From Nectonema munidae (Eukaryota > Nematomorpha > Nectonematoida > Nectonematidae): 64,000 nt of DNA. Numbering within the stretch: the stretch's first letter is position 1; each line of letters begins with the position of its first letter. The stretch covers positions 682,001 to 746,000 of the forward strand of contig JAUIRK010001041.1 of NCBI GenBank assembly GCA_030549495.1. The letters are read 5' to 3'. Of this stretch, positions 60,001 through 62,228 are shown piece after piece. The translations under genes were made by a program, and so were the position numbers. The notes under the pieces are model-generated. The model searched no databases. It was given only the letters and a program-made list of their open reading frames with translations, and was not told the origin of the DNA.

Positions 60001-61656
60001 AATCATCTATTTCTCATATCATTCCATTTTTCAGTGACATAACTGAAACATATATACGTGTTTAATAGATTTATGTATGCAGTGAAATAACAAAATAGCT
60101 ATTTGTGTCGCATTTATTTAAATGGAACACGAGTGTCATATAAATGCCTATAGTTTTTCCCACGATTTTTTACTCAAAAGACATATGACATCTTATAAAC
60201 GATTGCGTATCTTCCCTGGGTATTTAAATAAGAATTGATAAAATAAAATATTACCCATATATCAGCTTTTTCTATAATTGGATAATTGGTGTATAAGTCA
60301 GACATTTCTGGAGCTCTATACATTGGTGTTGTGTGCTTACATATCTTGAATTGAAAGTCACAATTATCATAAATCACATGAAATTGTATGAAAAAATAAA
60401 ATACCTCATCTTCAGCTAAACTTCGTTGAATGCCTGTCCAACTAGGGGTAGGAAATAGTTTATTTGTAGTTGAACTGCCAAAATCACATATTTTAATGAC
60501 ATTATTTCGGTCTAGAAGAAGATTCTCTAGCTATCAATTAAAGTATAGGATATAAAAATAATATCAAAGAAAGGAAATATATCAACAAAAATATCAGGCT
60601 AATAATATATATAATAGTATTATGGTTAGTGATGAGAAGATTGGTTGATTTTTAATATCAGAATCCAAGGATACCTCAGTCCCGATTCTTTTTATTTTTA
60701 GGCATCGTTCCATAACTAATTTATAATCAACGGTATGATCACGGTGGTGGAGTCGGAGTGGTAAAAGGTGGCGACTCCAATTTTATAATTCACATATGTT
60801 AGATTAAAAAATAAATTCATAGACACTCTTTTTAGTGTGTAACTTTGTGGAAACGTAGCATAAAAATGTTTAACATTTTAGTCTAACGTTGCTTTTACAA
60901 CTCATGGCTGAAAAATTGGATAAAATTATAAAATTACATTGTAAAGGATCAAAACTTATTTTATGAGTAGAAAGTTTTTAGGAAAATTTTTTAAATTAAA
61001 TACCAATCAGTTTATGAATAGTATTGTTTTGTCTTAGATAAAAAGTTTGTAGATAAAAAATTTAAAATCTTTTCGAAGACAGTTCAAGAAAGATACTAAA
61101 CTACAAATACAAACCAATATAATATTTAAATAAATTATTATGTATCAAACATTTACTTGAATTTTATAGTGAATAAAATTATGATAAGGTAATGGATATC
61201 TTTATCCTTTTGAGGAATAGAAAAATTATAAGAATTTATTGGATTTCTCGATTTTTTTGTAAGTTTAGAAGATAGTAAAAATGATAAGGGGTTGTCTCCC
61301 GTGTCCAACCCTTGAGGCTATAGAAGATATAATATTGGAAGCATACTTTGATATCTCTGTGAATGATTGGAGGAGATTGACTATGCATGTGTTGAATGCC
61401 TTTACATGTTTCGTAAAAAATTTTAAACTTCAGAGGAAAGTCACAGGTATATTTGGGGGATTTTAGTAAATTAGTAACAGAATCTTAAAAATATTTGTAA
61501 TTAAAAAGAATAATTAAAAATTTTAAGAAAAAGATGCATACTGACAGCAAAATCCATTAATAAAATGAATTCTTCCCTGTTATGACCAGAAGATTTTTTA
61601 TCAATGTAAGCTGCGTCGTAGAAAAATATTATGTTGGGGTGTCCATTTAACTTTTT
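5982..61656 (-). CDS. GAK: GAK/auxilin: clathrin-uncoating kinase with J domain (5' end outside window)
   Basis: Host gene spread over 22 recognised exons. The joined product reads, in order: kinase domain from helix C to the C-lobe (residues 1-228 counted from the first visible codon; HRD 80-82, DFG 100-102, APE 137-139), a short linker (229-297), a PTEN-like phosphatase module (298-about 500), a C2 module (about 500-620), a disordered Ser/Asp-rich linker with DLF motifs (about 630-856) and a C-terminal J domain with HPD at 962-964. This order is that of GAK and insect auxilin, which bind clathrin and AP-2 and recruit Hsc70 to uncoat vesicles. All exon phases agree and the total is 2,997 nt including the stop. 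The N-lobe (glycine loop, VAIK lysine) and start codon were not found. Long introns are packed with transposons; short ones are 55-102 nt. Human GAK is longer, about 1,300 residues, mostly from a longer linker. Confidence 0.93.
6812..6988 (-). CDS. GAK: GAK exon 21: J domain with HPD
   Basis: Reads VLSWMDGKEKNIRALLCSLE then VLWDDEERWTPV, KKAFRRAILCVHPDK. This is the auxilin-type J domain; HPD, the Hsc70-stimulating motif, is intact. 59 codons, phase 0 at both ends, donor GTGAGC. Confidence 0.97.
7191..7310 (-). mobile_element. TTAA-flanked MITE, subfamily C
   Basis: 120 bp bounded by TTAA. Its inverse reads TTAACCGGTTATCGATCACA and ends ATCGTCTGATTATTCTGGTC. It matches 31195-31320 along its length. 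TTAA is the target of piggyBac-type transposases. Confidence 0.75.
7927..8075 (-). CDS. GAK: GAK exon 20: pre-J-domain helix
   Basis: Reads RSKPTKTLDDNLSDLLKCHG then FVSLKDLKQEMNKGN and AEEMK. It matches the GAK stretch FEDLLSNQGF, K-T-IAEMRKQDLAKD and PLKLK ahead of the J domain. Acceptor TTTTAG, phase 0 out. Confidence 0.92.
9085..9237 (-). mobile_element. tRNA-derived SINE
   Basis: Minus-strand copy. Read in its own direction it starts GGGGACGTGAATAAGGTTGG, has a box B-like GGGTTCAATCCC and ends in ACCTTTACCTTTTA. Same family as 39331, 45199 and 46341. Lies in GAK intron 19. Confidence 0.78.
9925..9999 (-). CDS. GAK: GAK exon 19: linker with FDPDDLF
   Basis: Reads HGNQNSHSTHRLSPFDPDDL then FQSNV. 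Two overlapping adaptor-type motifs (SPFDP and DDLF) are visible. The donor is weak: GTTTTT gives the phase needed by exon 20, whereas GTTCGT four bases earlier does not. Confidence 0.7.
10055..10315 (-). CDS. GAK: GAK exon 18: linker with a DLF motif
   Basis: Reads NQPNSAKICVSSQNYNI and later KINDDLFSVFPQPKNP. DLF is a known short motif for clathrin or adaptor binding in auxilins; the role here is inferred. Followed by a 55-nt intron. Phase 1 in and out, donor GTAATA. Confidence 0.8.
10740..11790 (-). pseudogene. Non-LTR retrotransposon (LINE) remnant, 3' part
   Basis: Three blocks in different frames. 11577-11790 encodes LYADDIVLIGESSEEL, the YxDD active site of reverse transcriptase. 11149-11547 encodes a zinc-binding CNKC/CRCC stretch and VKQFCYLGEVLD. 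10806-11183 encodes MRMLKIMCKFNLKDK and RLRWFGHVNRRPSG, a typical LINE C-terminus. It ends in an ATT-rich microsatellite tail (10732-10745), as 3' ends of several LINE clades do. At least two frameshifts and no endonuclease part, so dead and 5'-truncated. Clade not settled (CR1/Jockey-like or RTE-like). Confidence 0.85.
12610..12745 (+). mobile_element. TTAA-flanked MITE, subfamily A
   Basis: 136 bp from TTAACCCATAAGACC to CTTAATGGGTTAA. Carries a palindrome (GCTCCCATTTGGGAAC) near the left end and the shared body ATCTTCATCTGC, AAATCGTCTGCG, GATATCGTCTGATT. Confidence 0.8.
12913..13075 (+). repeat. Left 15-bp tandem array of MULE copy 1
   Basis: About 11 degenerate units of ACGACATTTCATCAC (CATTT or CACTT; CACAC, CATAA or CACGC between). 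The inverse of the right array, it probably forms the transposase-binding terminus. Confidence 0.9.
13279..14597 (-). pseudogene. MULE transposase with FLYWCH zinc finger, copy 1
   Basis: Starts MDTNDVEYFCKFGTTSKGKE with a FLYWCH finger (Cys/Cys/His/His spaced through RWRCSEYQKKKCNAF and SEHP), then a MULE DDE core: WIADGTFKVVP (first Asp), LLDFEIAAMTEFQ (second Asp) and GCFFHLSQNVYKK, followed by a helical C-terminus with NAVEGWH. About 440 residues in total. One frameshift between 14346 and 14376 separates the finger from the core; otherwise the frame is open, so the copy is fairly young. Such elements occur widely in arthropods. The 48050-49443 copy is the same family. Confidence 0.9.
15004..15136 (-). 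repeat. Right 15-bp tandem array of MULE copy 1
   Basis: About eight units of GATGAAATGTCGTGT and variants, inverse to the left array. The outermost unit ends GAAATGTCATGAGACC next to the 9-bp duplication. Confidence 0.88.
15274..15400 (-). mobile_element. TTAA-flanked MITE, subfamily A
   Basis: 127 bp. Inverse orientation: ends TTAACCCATTAAGTCCCAAT with the GTTCCTATTTGGGAAC palindrome. Inserted 130 bp right of the MULE. Confidence 0.8.
15719..15970 (-). CDS. GAK: GAK exon 17: disordered acidic linker
   Basis: Reads TPENLSSKQTPLHDEVFGNN and ends FEDYFSQ. The start continues exon 16 exactly as KPELPRQ continues SKFG in GAK. The rest is low-complexity, rich in Ser, Asn, Asp and Phe, as expected for the clathrin and AP-2 binding linker. 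Phase 1 in and out. Confidence 0.82.
15971..18538. other. GAK intron 16, part without recognised elements
   Basis: Very AT-rich. A short (CA)n-like run lies at 16711-16731. Open frames here are short and match nothing known. Confidence 0.4.
18539..18634 (+). mobile_element. Truncated TTAA MITE, subfamily A
   Basis: Right two thirds of the A family (CATTTTCGTCTGC to TTAAATGGGTTAA). The left end with the palindrome is missing. Confidence 0.65.
18958..19213. mobile_element. Worn hAT-like non-autonomous element
   Basis: The right end, read inverted, is CAGTGTTTCCCAAACTGTC, the usual terminus of this hAT group, with CGACACAC-type words repeated at both sides (about 18963 and 19167). The left terminus is not clear. 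Confidence 0.35.
19761..20105 (+). repeat. Dispersed repeat with ATCCGC ends, copy 1
   Basis: About 345 bp, homologous in inverse orientation to 33553-33880. Ends carry TCCGC/GCGGAT words; the middle shares TTATAATAACACATATACAT-like text. An open frame of 72 codons inside is probably incidental. Confidence 0.6.
20126..20572 (+). pseudogene. hAT transposase C-terminal (dimerisation) fragment
   Basis: An open frame of 148 codons. Residues from about 35 read KMEIEDIQMFLKPRKEKPAN, then LRIMLTIGNSIASCERSFSK and LKLIKSYLRRTMGQARL, the hAT dimerisation region (ZMYM-like branch). The frame opens 19 bases outside the element in host DNA (MSFIH..), and the first 30 residues read the element's terminus, so that start is incidental. 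The DDE catalytic core is absent, so no transposase activity is expected. Confidence 0.85.
20145..20761 (+). mobile_element. Internally deleted hAT element with perfect 8-bp duplication
   Basis: 617 bp with matching 15-bp ends CAGGGCCGTATCAAG and the perfect 8-bp target duplication TCATATGT (20137-20144 and 20762-20769). Only the C-terminal part of the transposase gene remains inside. Higher GC than its surroundings. Inserted in GAK intron 16. Confidence 0.93.
21345..21611 (-). CDS. GAK: GAK exon 16: end of C2 domain and serine-rich linker
   Basis: Reads KLDIEESYENFSPKFSLSL, a run of Ser/Thr/Asn, then SFPWCIISKE and SDSELKEILAKY. It corresponds to the DLDACDIQEKYPDLFQVNLE, PPWEN and EEQQDILSKFG landmarks of GAK. 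The acceptor ACAAG gives the right phase; AAAAG five bases upstream would not. Confidence 0.83.
21712..21751 (-). CDS. GAK: GAK exon 15: small C2 exon
   Basis: A 40-nt exon reading NHSICICECKFNT, aligned position by position with MASMKMFQIQFHT of GAK. The following 15 or so residues of the usual C2 fold are not found before exon 16. A strong-looking GTGAGT donor inside this exon would create a stop at the junction, so GTATGC is preferred. Confidence 0.6.
21822..21948 (-). CDS. GAK: GAK exon 14: C2 domain core
   Basis: Reads DVFPVSQVNKIEIPINTPTL then ICGDVKLCVFHLRSSM, the VTVQGDVLIVIYHARSTLGG strand pair of the GAK C2 module. 127 nt, phase 2 in, 0 out, donor GTATCC. Confidence 0.9.
22051..22086 (-). 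CDS. GAK: GAK exon 13: 36-nt microexon of the C2 domain
   Basis: Reads SSISDVVCLLIA, aligned without gaps to SGCRPFCEVYVG of GAK. It was found because the flanking exons need exactly a phase 2/2 piece. Acceptor TTTAG, donor GTGAAA; the next in-frame codon is TGA, so the donor is required. It lies right after the 12.6-kb intron. Confidence 0.68.
22303..24953 (+). mobile_element. Decayed piggyBac element, copy 2
   Basis: Ends ACCCTCGCATGCCCATTCA and, inverted, ACCCTCGCACGGCCATTCA. Subterminal palindromes with GGCCATTCAGGGCC and GGCCATGAATGGCC. The flanking target site is worn (TAAA left, TAAT right against the expected TTAA). Contains a broken piggyBac transposase. 2.65 kb, in GAK intron 12. 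Confidence 0.8.
23230..24665 (+). pseudogene. piggyBac transposase, broken (copy 2)
   Basis: Starts near FFTPEIIQEIF and QTHQYL, runs through LLAYIACRYVIGIES, FKCILRFLRFDDPSTR, then (after a frame change near 23590) YVCVDEQLLKFRGNCP with the first catalytic Asp, later YNSFKSGVDKSNQIMR (third Asp region) and a C-terminal Cys-rich domain CVICYPTKIRRIF, CSRCRNNICNDH, CEACF. At least four frame changes. The N-terminal 100 residues were not recognised. PiggyBac elements cut and paste at TTAA. Confidence 0.85.
25273..25345 (+). mobile_element. SINE 3' fragment
   Basis: Matches the right half of the tRNA-derived SINE: TCGACACAAGCTGCGCAATT, GTGCCTTCTC, ATCTTTACCTGCTAAA. The tRNA-like head is missing. 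Confidence 0.6.
25684..28017 (+). mobile_element. Tigger-like (pogo) DNA transposon, nearly whole
   Basis: 2,334 bp with perfect 23-bp inverted ends starting CAGTGGTACCTCGGTTTTCG, flanked by TA (25682-25683 and 28018-28019), the duplication of the Tc1/mariner-pogo superfamily. The word CGGTTTTCGA recurs just inside both ends, probably as transposase-binding sites. It encodes one transposase broken by frameshifts. AATAAA at 27823 sits just after the coding part. In GAK intron 12, opposite in direction to GAK. Confidence 0.95.
26013..27791 (+). pseudogene. Tigger transposase (CENP-B-like DNA binding plus DDD core), frameshifted
   Basis: Starts MSPKKNINDGDKGKRKTTRA. Residues about 15-60 are a psq-type helix-turn-helix (YGIPKSTISTFLKN), 75-150 a CENP-B-type second helix-turn-helix (FNASRGWFEKFKKRSGI). 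The catalytic core shows VFNGDETGLFWKKLP, LLLLDNAPAHPPDLE and PNTTPILQPIDQQVI, the three acidic residues of a DDD core. The C-terminus is acidic (EIEEKEEDKEN). The frame changes near 26740, 26810 and 27310, so the copy is dead, but identity of the ends suggests a recent arrival. Confidence 0.92.
28687..28821. repeat. Foldback with perfect 29-bp arms
   Basis: Left arm 28687-28715 begins TTGAAAACGTTGAATAAATC; right arm 28793-28821 is its exact inverse. The 77-bp loop holds CTGAAGAAGGTCATAGTGAC and ACCAAAATATTATTGC. Probably a short transposon-derived unit; no target duplication identified. Confidence 0.75.
29315..29450 (-). mobile_element. TTAA MITE, subfamily B
   Basis: Starts TTAACCCTTTCGTGACCAG and ends with the palindrome GTATCATATATGATAC followed by CTGGTCACGAAAGG. 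The right TTAA has decayed. Confidence 0.75.
29451..31194. other. Intron 12 stretch without recognised gene
   Basis: No coding signal. The right part (about 30400-31190) lies directly upstream of the unclassified element at 31606 and may hold its 5' region, but I found no terminal repeat. Confidence 0.3.
31195..31320 (+). mobile_element. TTAA MITE, subfamily C
   Basis: 126 bp between TTAA sites. TTAACAGGTATCGACCACAG at the left and ATCGTCTGATTATTCTGTTG at the right. Same family as 7191-7310, opposite orientation. Confidence 0.75.
31606..33312 (+). pseudogene. Broken copy of an unnamed multi-copy zinc-binding gene family (probable mobile element)
   Basis: Starts MPRNCKNSADKFCFICGKL, then YFGCEVGDQDKNWAPH, the CYFCITNI pair after WREPKDHSSD, AIRPVPHSEHIPVPNPPL, a central LNLPKSL-like region in several frames, LHIKLGLMKQLSKALD, EGIFVGPQIRKLFFD, LHFLHSHL, EHGERFHQQICMMETKY and MLADFGWNLKRELPE. 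I know these phrases from an uncharacterised family present in many copies in arthropod and cnidarian genomes. The N-terminus looks zinc-binding (CxxC and CxxC/His pairs). A likely intron lies at about 31912-31976 (GTTAGT to ATATAG). At least five breaks. Which enzyme, if any, it encodes is not known to me. Confidence 0.75.
33553..33880 (-). repeat. Dispersed repeat with ATCCGC ends, copy 2
   Basis: Inverse homologue of 19761-20105. Ends GTCCGCAGATGCGGATGTC and GATCCGCGGATGACG; the middle carries GTGTTATCATAAAGATGTAC. No coding capacity. Confidence 0.6.
34697..34846 (-). CDS. GAK: GAK exon 12: end of PTEN-like and start of C2 domain
   Basis: Reads RYVEYMHLLMKGSQKW (the R codon is split) and later MRIDSIILHTVPMFNKS. 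It matches KRYIEYMCDM and the KPILVRAVVMTPVPLFSKQR strand of GAK. Phase 2 in and out. Confidence 0.92.
34850..36355. other. Intron 11 stretch, nothing recognised
   Basis: AT-rich. One possible transposon terminus (CAGTGACGGGTTTAGAGAAG) at about 35431 has no partner. A plus-strand frame at 35033-35224 is compositionally simple. Confidence 0.35.
36356..36754. mobile_element. Non-autonomous hAT-like element
   Basis: 399 bp. Left end CATGGGTTCTTAACCC; right end, inverted, CAGTGGTTCTTAATCTGG, continuing GGCGCTTTGGACCCATAAGG. This terminus is typical of Charlie-like hAT MITEs. The 8-bp duplication is not clear. Confidence 0.6.
37369..37502 (-). CDS. GAK: GAK exon 11: PTEN-like domain after the phosphatase loop
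   Basis: Reads DSRDVLAVAVASFFSYCQLF and on to LTASQN plus two bases, matching DGRAASAVAVCSFLCFCRLF of GAK. Using the AAG acceptor gives the family's exact loop length (HASDSRDV). A TAG acceptor three bases upstream would add one Lys (start 37505). Donor GTACGC, phase 2. Confidence 0.88.
38331..38468 (-). mobile_element. TTAA MITE, subfamily A
   Basis: 138 bp, TTAACCCATTTAAGACC to TCGTAAATAGGTTAA; palindrome GTTCCAAAATAGGAAC at the right. Only 11 bp separate it from the subfamily B copy that follows. Confidence 0.8.
38480..38593 (-). mobile_element. TTAA MITE, subfamily B
   Basis: 114 bp, TTAACCCTTTCATTACCAG to TGGTTACGAAAGGGTTAA; palindrome GTATCATATATGATAC. Slightly shorter than the other B copies, lacking the ACGATATTTATTAAAA part. 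Confidence 0.8.
39126..39248 (-). CDS. GAK: GAK exon 10: PTEN-like domain up to the phosphatase loop
   Basis: Reads VWECEFKEKNAPNLDCLFAL, CYHMHLWLKEN and ICVLHAS. It matches the RxPxLxxLFxxCxNMxxWL and VCVVHC parts of GAK. The cysteine that begins the CX5R-type loop is Ala here. A SINE begins about 80 bp upstream in the same intron. Confidence 0.92.
39331..39470 (+). mobile_element. tRNA-derived SINE
   Basis: GACGCGTGAGTAAGGTTGGT then TTGGGTTCGATCC (box B) and CTCGATGAAAAGACC. Lies 83 bp from GAK exon 10. Confidence 0.75.
40206..40252 (+). repeat. Short dispersed repeat (GGTTGCCTCCCGTGTCCAACC), copy 1
   Basis: The phrase GGGTTGCCTCCCGTGTCCAA followed by CTCTTGAGGTTTTGGAAGAT also occurs, slightly changed, at 61287-61332, another GAK intron. 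Confidence 0.45.
40340..40428. mobile_element. hAT-like terminus fragment
   Basis: Inverted it reads CAGTGGTTCTCAACCTTTTA and then AGGTCCAAATTAAGAACC, a classic hAT MITE end; no left partner found. Confidence 0.45.
41295..41449 (-). CDS. GAK: GAK exon 9: PTEN-like domain
   Basis: Reads VVSEEVNNSAMLNDFLLNMR then SFYVIYNL and FFGR. It fits the GAK stretch in which the gene product gives VRLFLDSKHPGHYAVYNLS. Ends phase 0 before GTAATT. Confidence 0.88.
41526..41663 (+). mobile_element. TTAA MITE, subfamily B
   Basis: 138 bp, TTAACCCTATCGTGACCAG to TGGTCACGAAAGGGTTAA with both TTAA intact; palindrome GTATCATATATGATAC at the left. Ends 77 bp upstream of GAK exon 9 in host direction. Confidence 0.85.
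42641..42778 (-). mobile_element. TTAA MITE, subfamily A
   Basis: 138 bp. TTAACCCATTAAGTACC at the left; palindrome-like GTTCCTAAATGGGAGC near the right end. Confidence 0.75.
43772..44110 (+). pseudogene. LINE 3' end fragment
   Basis: Translation shows HVSRRNSGELIKNAL, GRREKRRPKLIWVEKIRKNM and LGDETNRRN, homologous to the C-terminus of the LINE at 10806-11183. It carries in-frame stops, then the 3' UTR (CAGCTTGCTGGGATTAATCA) and a GATGATGGTGGTGATGA tail. Strongly 5'-truncated. Confidence 0.78.
44469..44524 (-). CDS. GAK: GAK exon 8: start of PTEN-like domain
   Basis: A 56-nt exon reading PLSDKPGTRINFITPRIA, equivalent to the DLDISYITSRIAV start of the PTEN-like domain. It is supported by a TTTTTAG acceptor, a GTATTA donor and exact phase fit (2 in, 1 out). 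Confidence 0.85.
45199..45341 (+). mobile_element. tRNA-derived SINE
   Basis: GGGGGCGTGAGTAGGGTTGG, TTAGCTGCTGG (box A-like), GGGTTCGATCC (box B), CGGCGCAATTGTGCC, end ATGGTACCTTTGG. Confidence 0.82.
46341..46492 (-). mobile_element. tRNA-derived SINE
   Basis: Inverse copy ending GCTAAAGGTAAAGGTACCGT on the left and CTTACTCACGCCCCC on the right. GGGATCGAACCC is the inverse box B. Closest to an intact copy. Confidence 0.82.
46891..47098 (-). CDS. GAK: GAK exon 7: linker between kinase and PTEN-like domain
   Basis: About 69 codons. The first two thirds are polar and poorly conserved (KTEKGKHSNSETNNK). The end, SMLASIKGSAGKIMKGVQEK, resembles the lead-in to the PTEN-like domain in GAK (a stretch like LFTNLKDTSSKVIQ). 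Acceptor AAG after a pyrimidine tract, donor GTAATA, phase 1 in and 2 out. It follows the 7.1-kb intron that holds the second MULE. Confidence 0.85.
47649..47735 (+). repeat. Left 15-bp tandem array of MULE copy 2
   Basis: About six units of ACGACACTTCATCAC and variants (ACGACATTTCATCAT, ACCACACTTCATCAC). Confidence 0.85.
48050..49443 (+). pseudogene. MULE transposase, copy 2 (broken)
   Basis: Same protein as at 13279-14597: a FLYWCH remnant (FGTTSKGKETVIFKN, then FITTLGKRVISFPKPE), HYLDREKISAKLAVNKMK, WIADGTFKVVPSLFYQ, LLDFEIAAMTEFQYAF, HLSQSVHKK and NAVEGF, then a frame change before GICKDIAFQRLNLIQG. It has stops in the finger, at 48464 and at 48830, and at least two frameshifts. It is more worn than copy 1. 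Confidence 0.88.
49808..53531 (+). mobile_element. piggyBac element, copy 1, nested in MULE copy 2
   Basis: 3,724 bp between TTAA sites (49804-49807 and 53532-53535). Subterminal inverted repeat GGCAGGGCGGGGCGGAATC (49821-49839) against GGCAGGGAGGGGCGGATTC (inverse of 53487-53505). The outermost 13-25 bp differ between the ends. Encodes a piggyBac transposase. It separates the MULE transposase from that element's right array, so it arrived later. Confidence 0.85.
50640..52600 (+). pseudogene. piggyBac transposase (DDE_Tnp_1_7 type), broken
   Basis: N-terminal acidic stretch MELELSENESEEVDRYTDLA and SSEESDLEEQADLD at 50740-50850. The long frame 51127-52194 has YSEMKAYIGLTYLRALL, YFSCVMSLKRFYFLNKH, AFLTIDESLYPSKTA (first Asp), GRNITIDRFYTSIPL (second Asp) and GTIMSTKKGIP. 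A frameshift near 52105 precedes GGTDIFDQRV, the third Asp motif. The C-terminus continues at 52190-52430 and ends in a Cys pair RRCETCLKSITGEGY. About four breaks. Catalytic Asp residues are still visible. Confidence 0.9.
53757..53855 (-). repeat. Right 15-bp tandem array of MULE copy 2
   Basis: Units such as GATGAAATGTCGCGT and GATGAAGTGTCGTTG, inverse to the left array and followed by the end ATCGTAGCACG. Confidence 0.85.
54040..54112 (+). mobile_element. Worn SINE 3' fragment
   Basis: TGGATACAAGCGCTGCTAAT, TTTTTGATAAAAACACTCC, ATAGTATCTCACATTACC parallel the SINE right half. The head is missing. Confidence 0.4.
54194..54274 (-). CDS. GAK: GAK exon 6: end of kinase domain
   Basis: Reads KKMLVPNPNHRPDIGEVLSD and ends EAIDNT plus one base, matching the MLxxNPxxRPxIxEV end of the GAK/AAK1 kinase domain, including the conserved Arg of helix I. 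It follows a 4.9-kb intron. Phase 1 in and out. Confidence 0.93.
54275..55803. other. Intron 5 stretch, nothing firm
   Basis: A phrase AAAACCTGTCTTAGCGGCCA at 54372 with two CTTGTCTA-type words nearby could be a worn transposon end. Otherwise AT-rich and non-coding. Confidence 0.3.
55804..56063. mobile_element. Non-autonomous hAT-like element
   Basis: 260 bp. Left CAGGGATGGGGAGTAAGAG, right inverted CAGGGTTGTTGAGTCAAGG. The flanks AGTGTAGA and ATTGTAAG match in 5 of 8 positions. Internal ACTCTGACT/CTGACTCCAACT words. Confidence 0.5.
57427..58265 (+). pseudogene. hAT transposase of the ZBED5/Buster kind, decayed
   Basis: The frame 57427-57618 resembles the middle of such transposases (FTELKREVAFQRKSFK, NFLQSKDMHVKF). 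Later blocks, in shifted frames, read ISSNLATEDFLIQEQFIDLI, FSIEMGESYADVAKIALKAL and IRFATIYECQQACSVLLAIE. The last matches the LPFATTYLCExGFSALxxIK end of ZBED5-like proteins. Many stops and frameshifts; termini not found. Old. In GAK intron 5. Confidence 0.7.
59178..59313 (-). CDS. GAK: GAK exon 5: kinase C-lobe
   Basis: Reads ALGCLLFLLCFNHHPFEDSA, then AKLRILNANYSIP and FHALI plus one base. It matches the GAK motif ALGCILYLLCFxxHPFEDxAKLRI almost residue for residue. Donor GTAAAC, phase 1. Confidence 0.95.
59549..59568. repeat. (AT)n microsatellite
   Basis: About ten AT units. Confidence 0.9.
60255..60344 (-). CDS. GAK: GAK exon 4: APE motif and helix F
   Basis: Reads ICKHTTPMYRAPEMSDLYTN and ends EKADIW. 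TTPMYRAPE is the signature of the GAK/AAK1/BIKE kinase family. 90 nt, phase 0 at both ends; the upstream intron is only 60 nt. Confidence 0.95.
60405..60530 (-). CDS. GAK: GAK exon 3: DFG and activation segment
   Basis: Reads LENLLLDRNNVIKICDFGSS and continues to QRSLAEDE. The metal-binding DFG is intact. The segment fits the GAK/AAK1 activation loop (Ser-Trp-x-x-Gln-Arg pattern). It is 126 nt, phase 0 at both ends, acceptor TAG and donor GTATTT. Confidence 0.94.
61287..61332 (+). repeat. Short dispersed repeat, copy 2
   Basis: AAGGGGTTGTCTCCCGTGTC then CAACCCTTGAGGCTATAGAAGAT; matches 40206-40252. Fifteen bases from the 3' end of GAK exon 2. Confidence 0.45.
61347..61483 (-). CDS. GAK: GAK exon 2: kinase helix D/E and catalytic loop
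   Basis: Contains the run FKIFYETCKGIQHMH and then PPIIHRDIK, the catalytic loop with the HRD aspartate. Only a 58-nt intron separates it from the previous exon. It ends in phase 0 directly before a GTATGC donor, and the next exon continues LENLLL, so the HRDxKxxN motif is split by an intron. Confidence 0.92.
61542..61656 (-). CDS. GAK: GAK exon 1 of those visible: kinase helix C to hinge
   Basis: Begins KKLNGHPNII and ends ILLMDFAV plus one base. It matches the SGHPNIVQF and EFLLLTEL stretches of GAK kinases (end of helix C, strands 4 and 5, hinge). Acceptor AAG at 61657-61659, donor GTATGC. A second GT four bases earlier would break the frame. The exon starts in phase 0, so an upstream exon must end after a whole codon. 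Confidence 0.88.
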
Positions 61657-62228
61657 CTTCAAAAAAAAATTTAATTTATTTGGAAGAATAATGTAAAACA
61701 GAGACAAAACATTCACAAAATGATAATTTATTATCAGACAAAATTTTATTATTTTTTTTACACTAAGCCAAAATTTTTGAAAACGAATTGCTTTTGAATG
61801 ACTTTAAGGAGACGATTTTATTTTATGGGAGACGGGTGTCAGAGTTTGTTTGAAGAATTTAATTGAGTCTACTTTTAATCGCCTCCTATCAAAGATATAA
61901 AAAATAAATTTATTACGCTAAGTGACAGCTATTCATAAACTTCAGTGTTAGCAATATTAAACATTAATTTATTCGCTTCTTGCTATTTCTAATCAATAAC
62001 AAATAATACATTCACAGCACATTCAAAACTAAATAAAAATAGTCATTTATCGATTATGAAATATAGACTACTAACATTAGCTATATGAAAAGACGAGTAC
62101 ATGCTTATTAACAAAATAAAGATTTTTGAAGTATCTAAAAAAAGTTTAAAATCAATTAATAAAAGTATTAAAGAGAGTTAAAAAAGTAAATGGTATCAAA
62201 TGATGAAAAATATTATGTATTGATTAAG
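61657..62228. other. Upstream GAK intron, nothing recognised
   Basis: I looked here on the minus strand for the kinase N-lobe exon (glycine loop and VAIK lysine) and found none. Confidence 0.4.
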
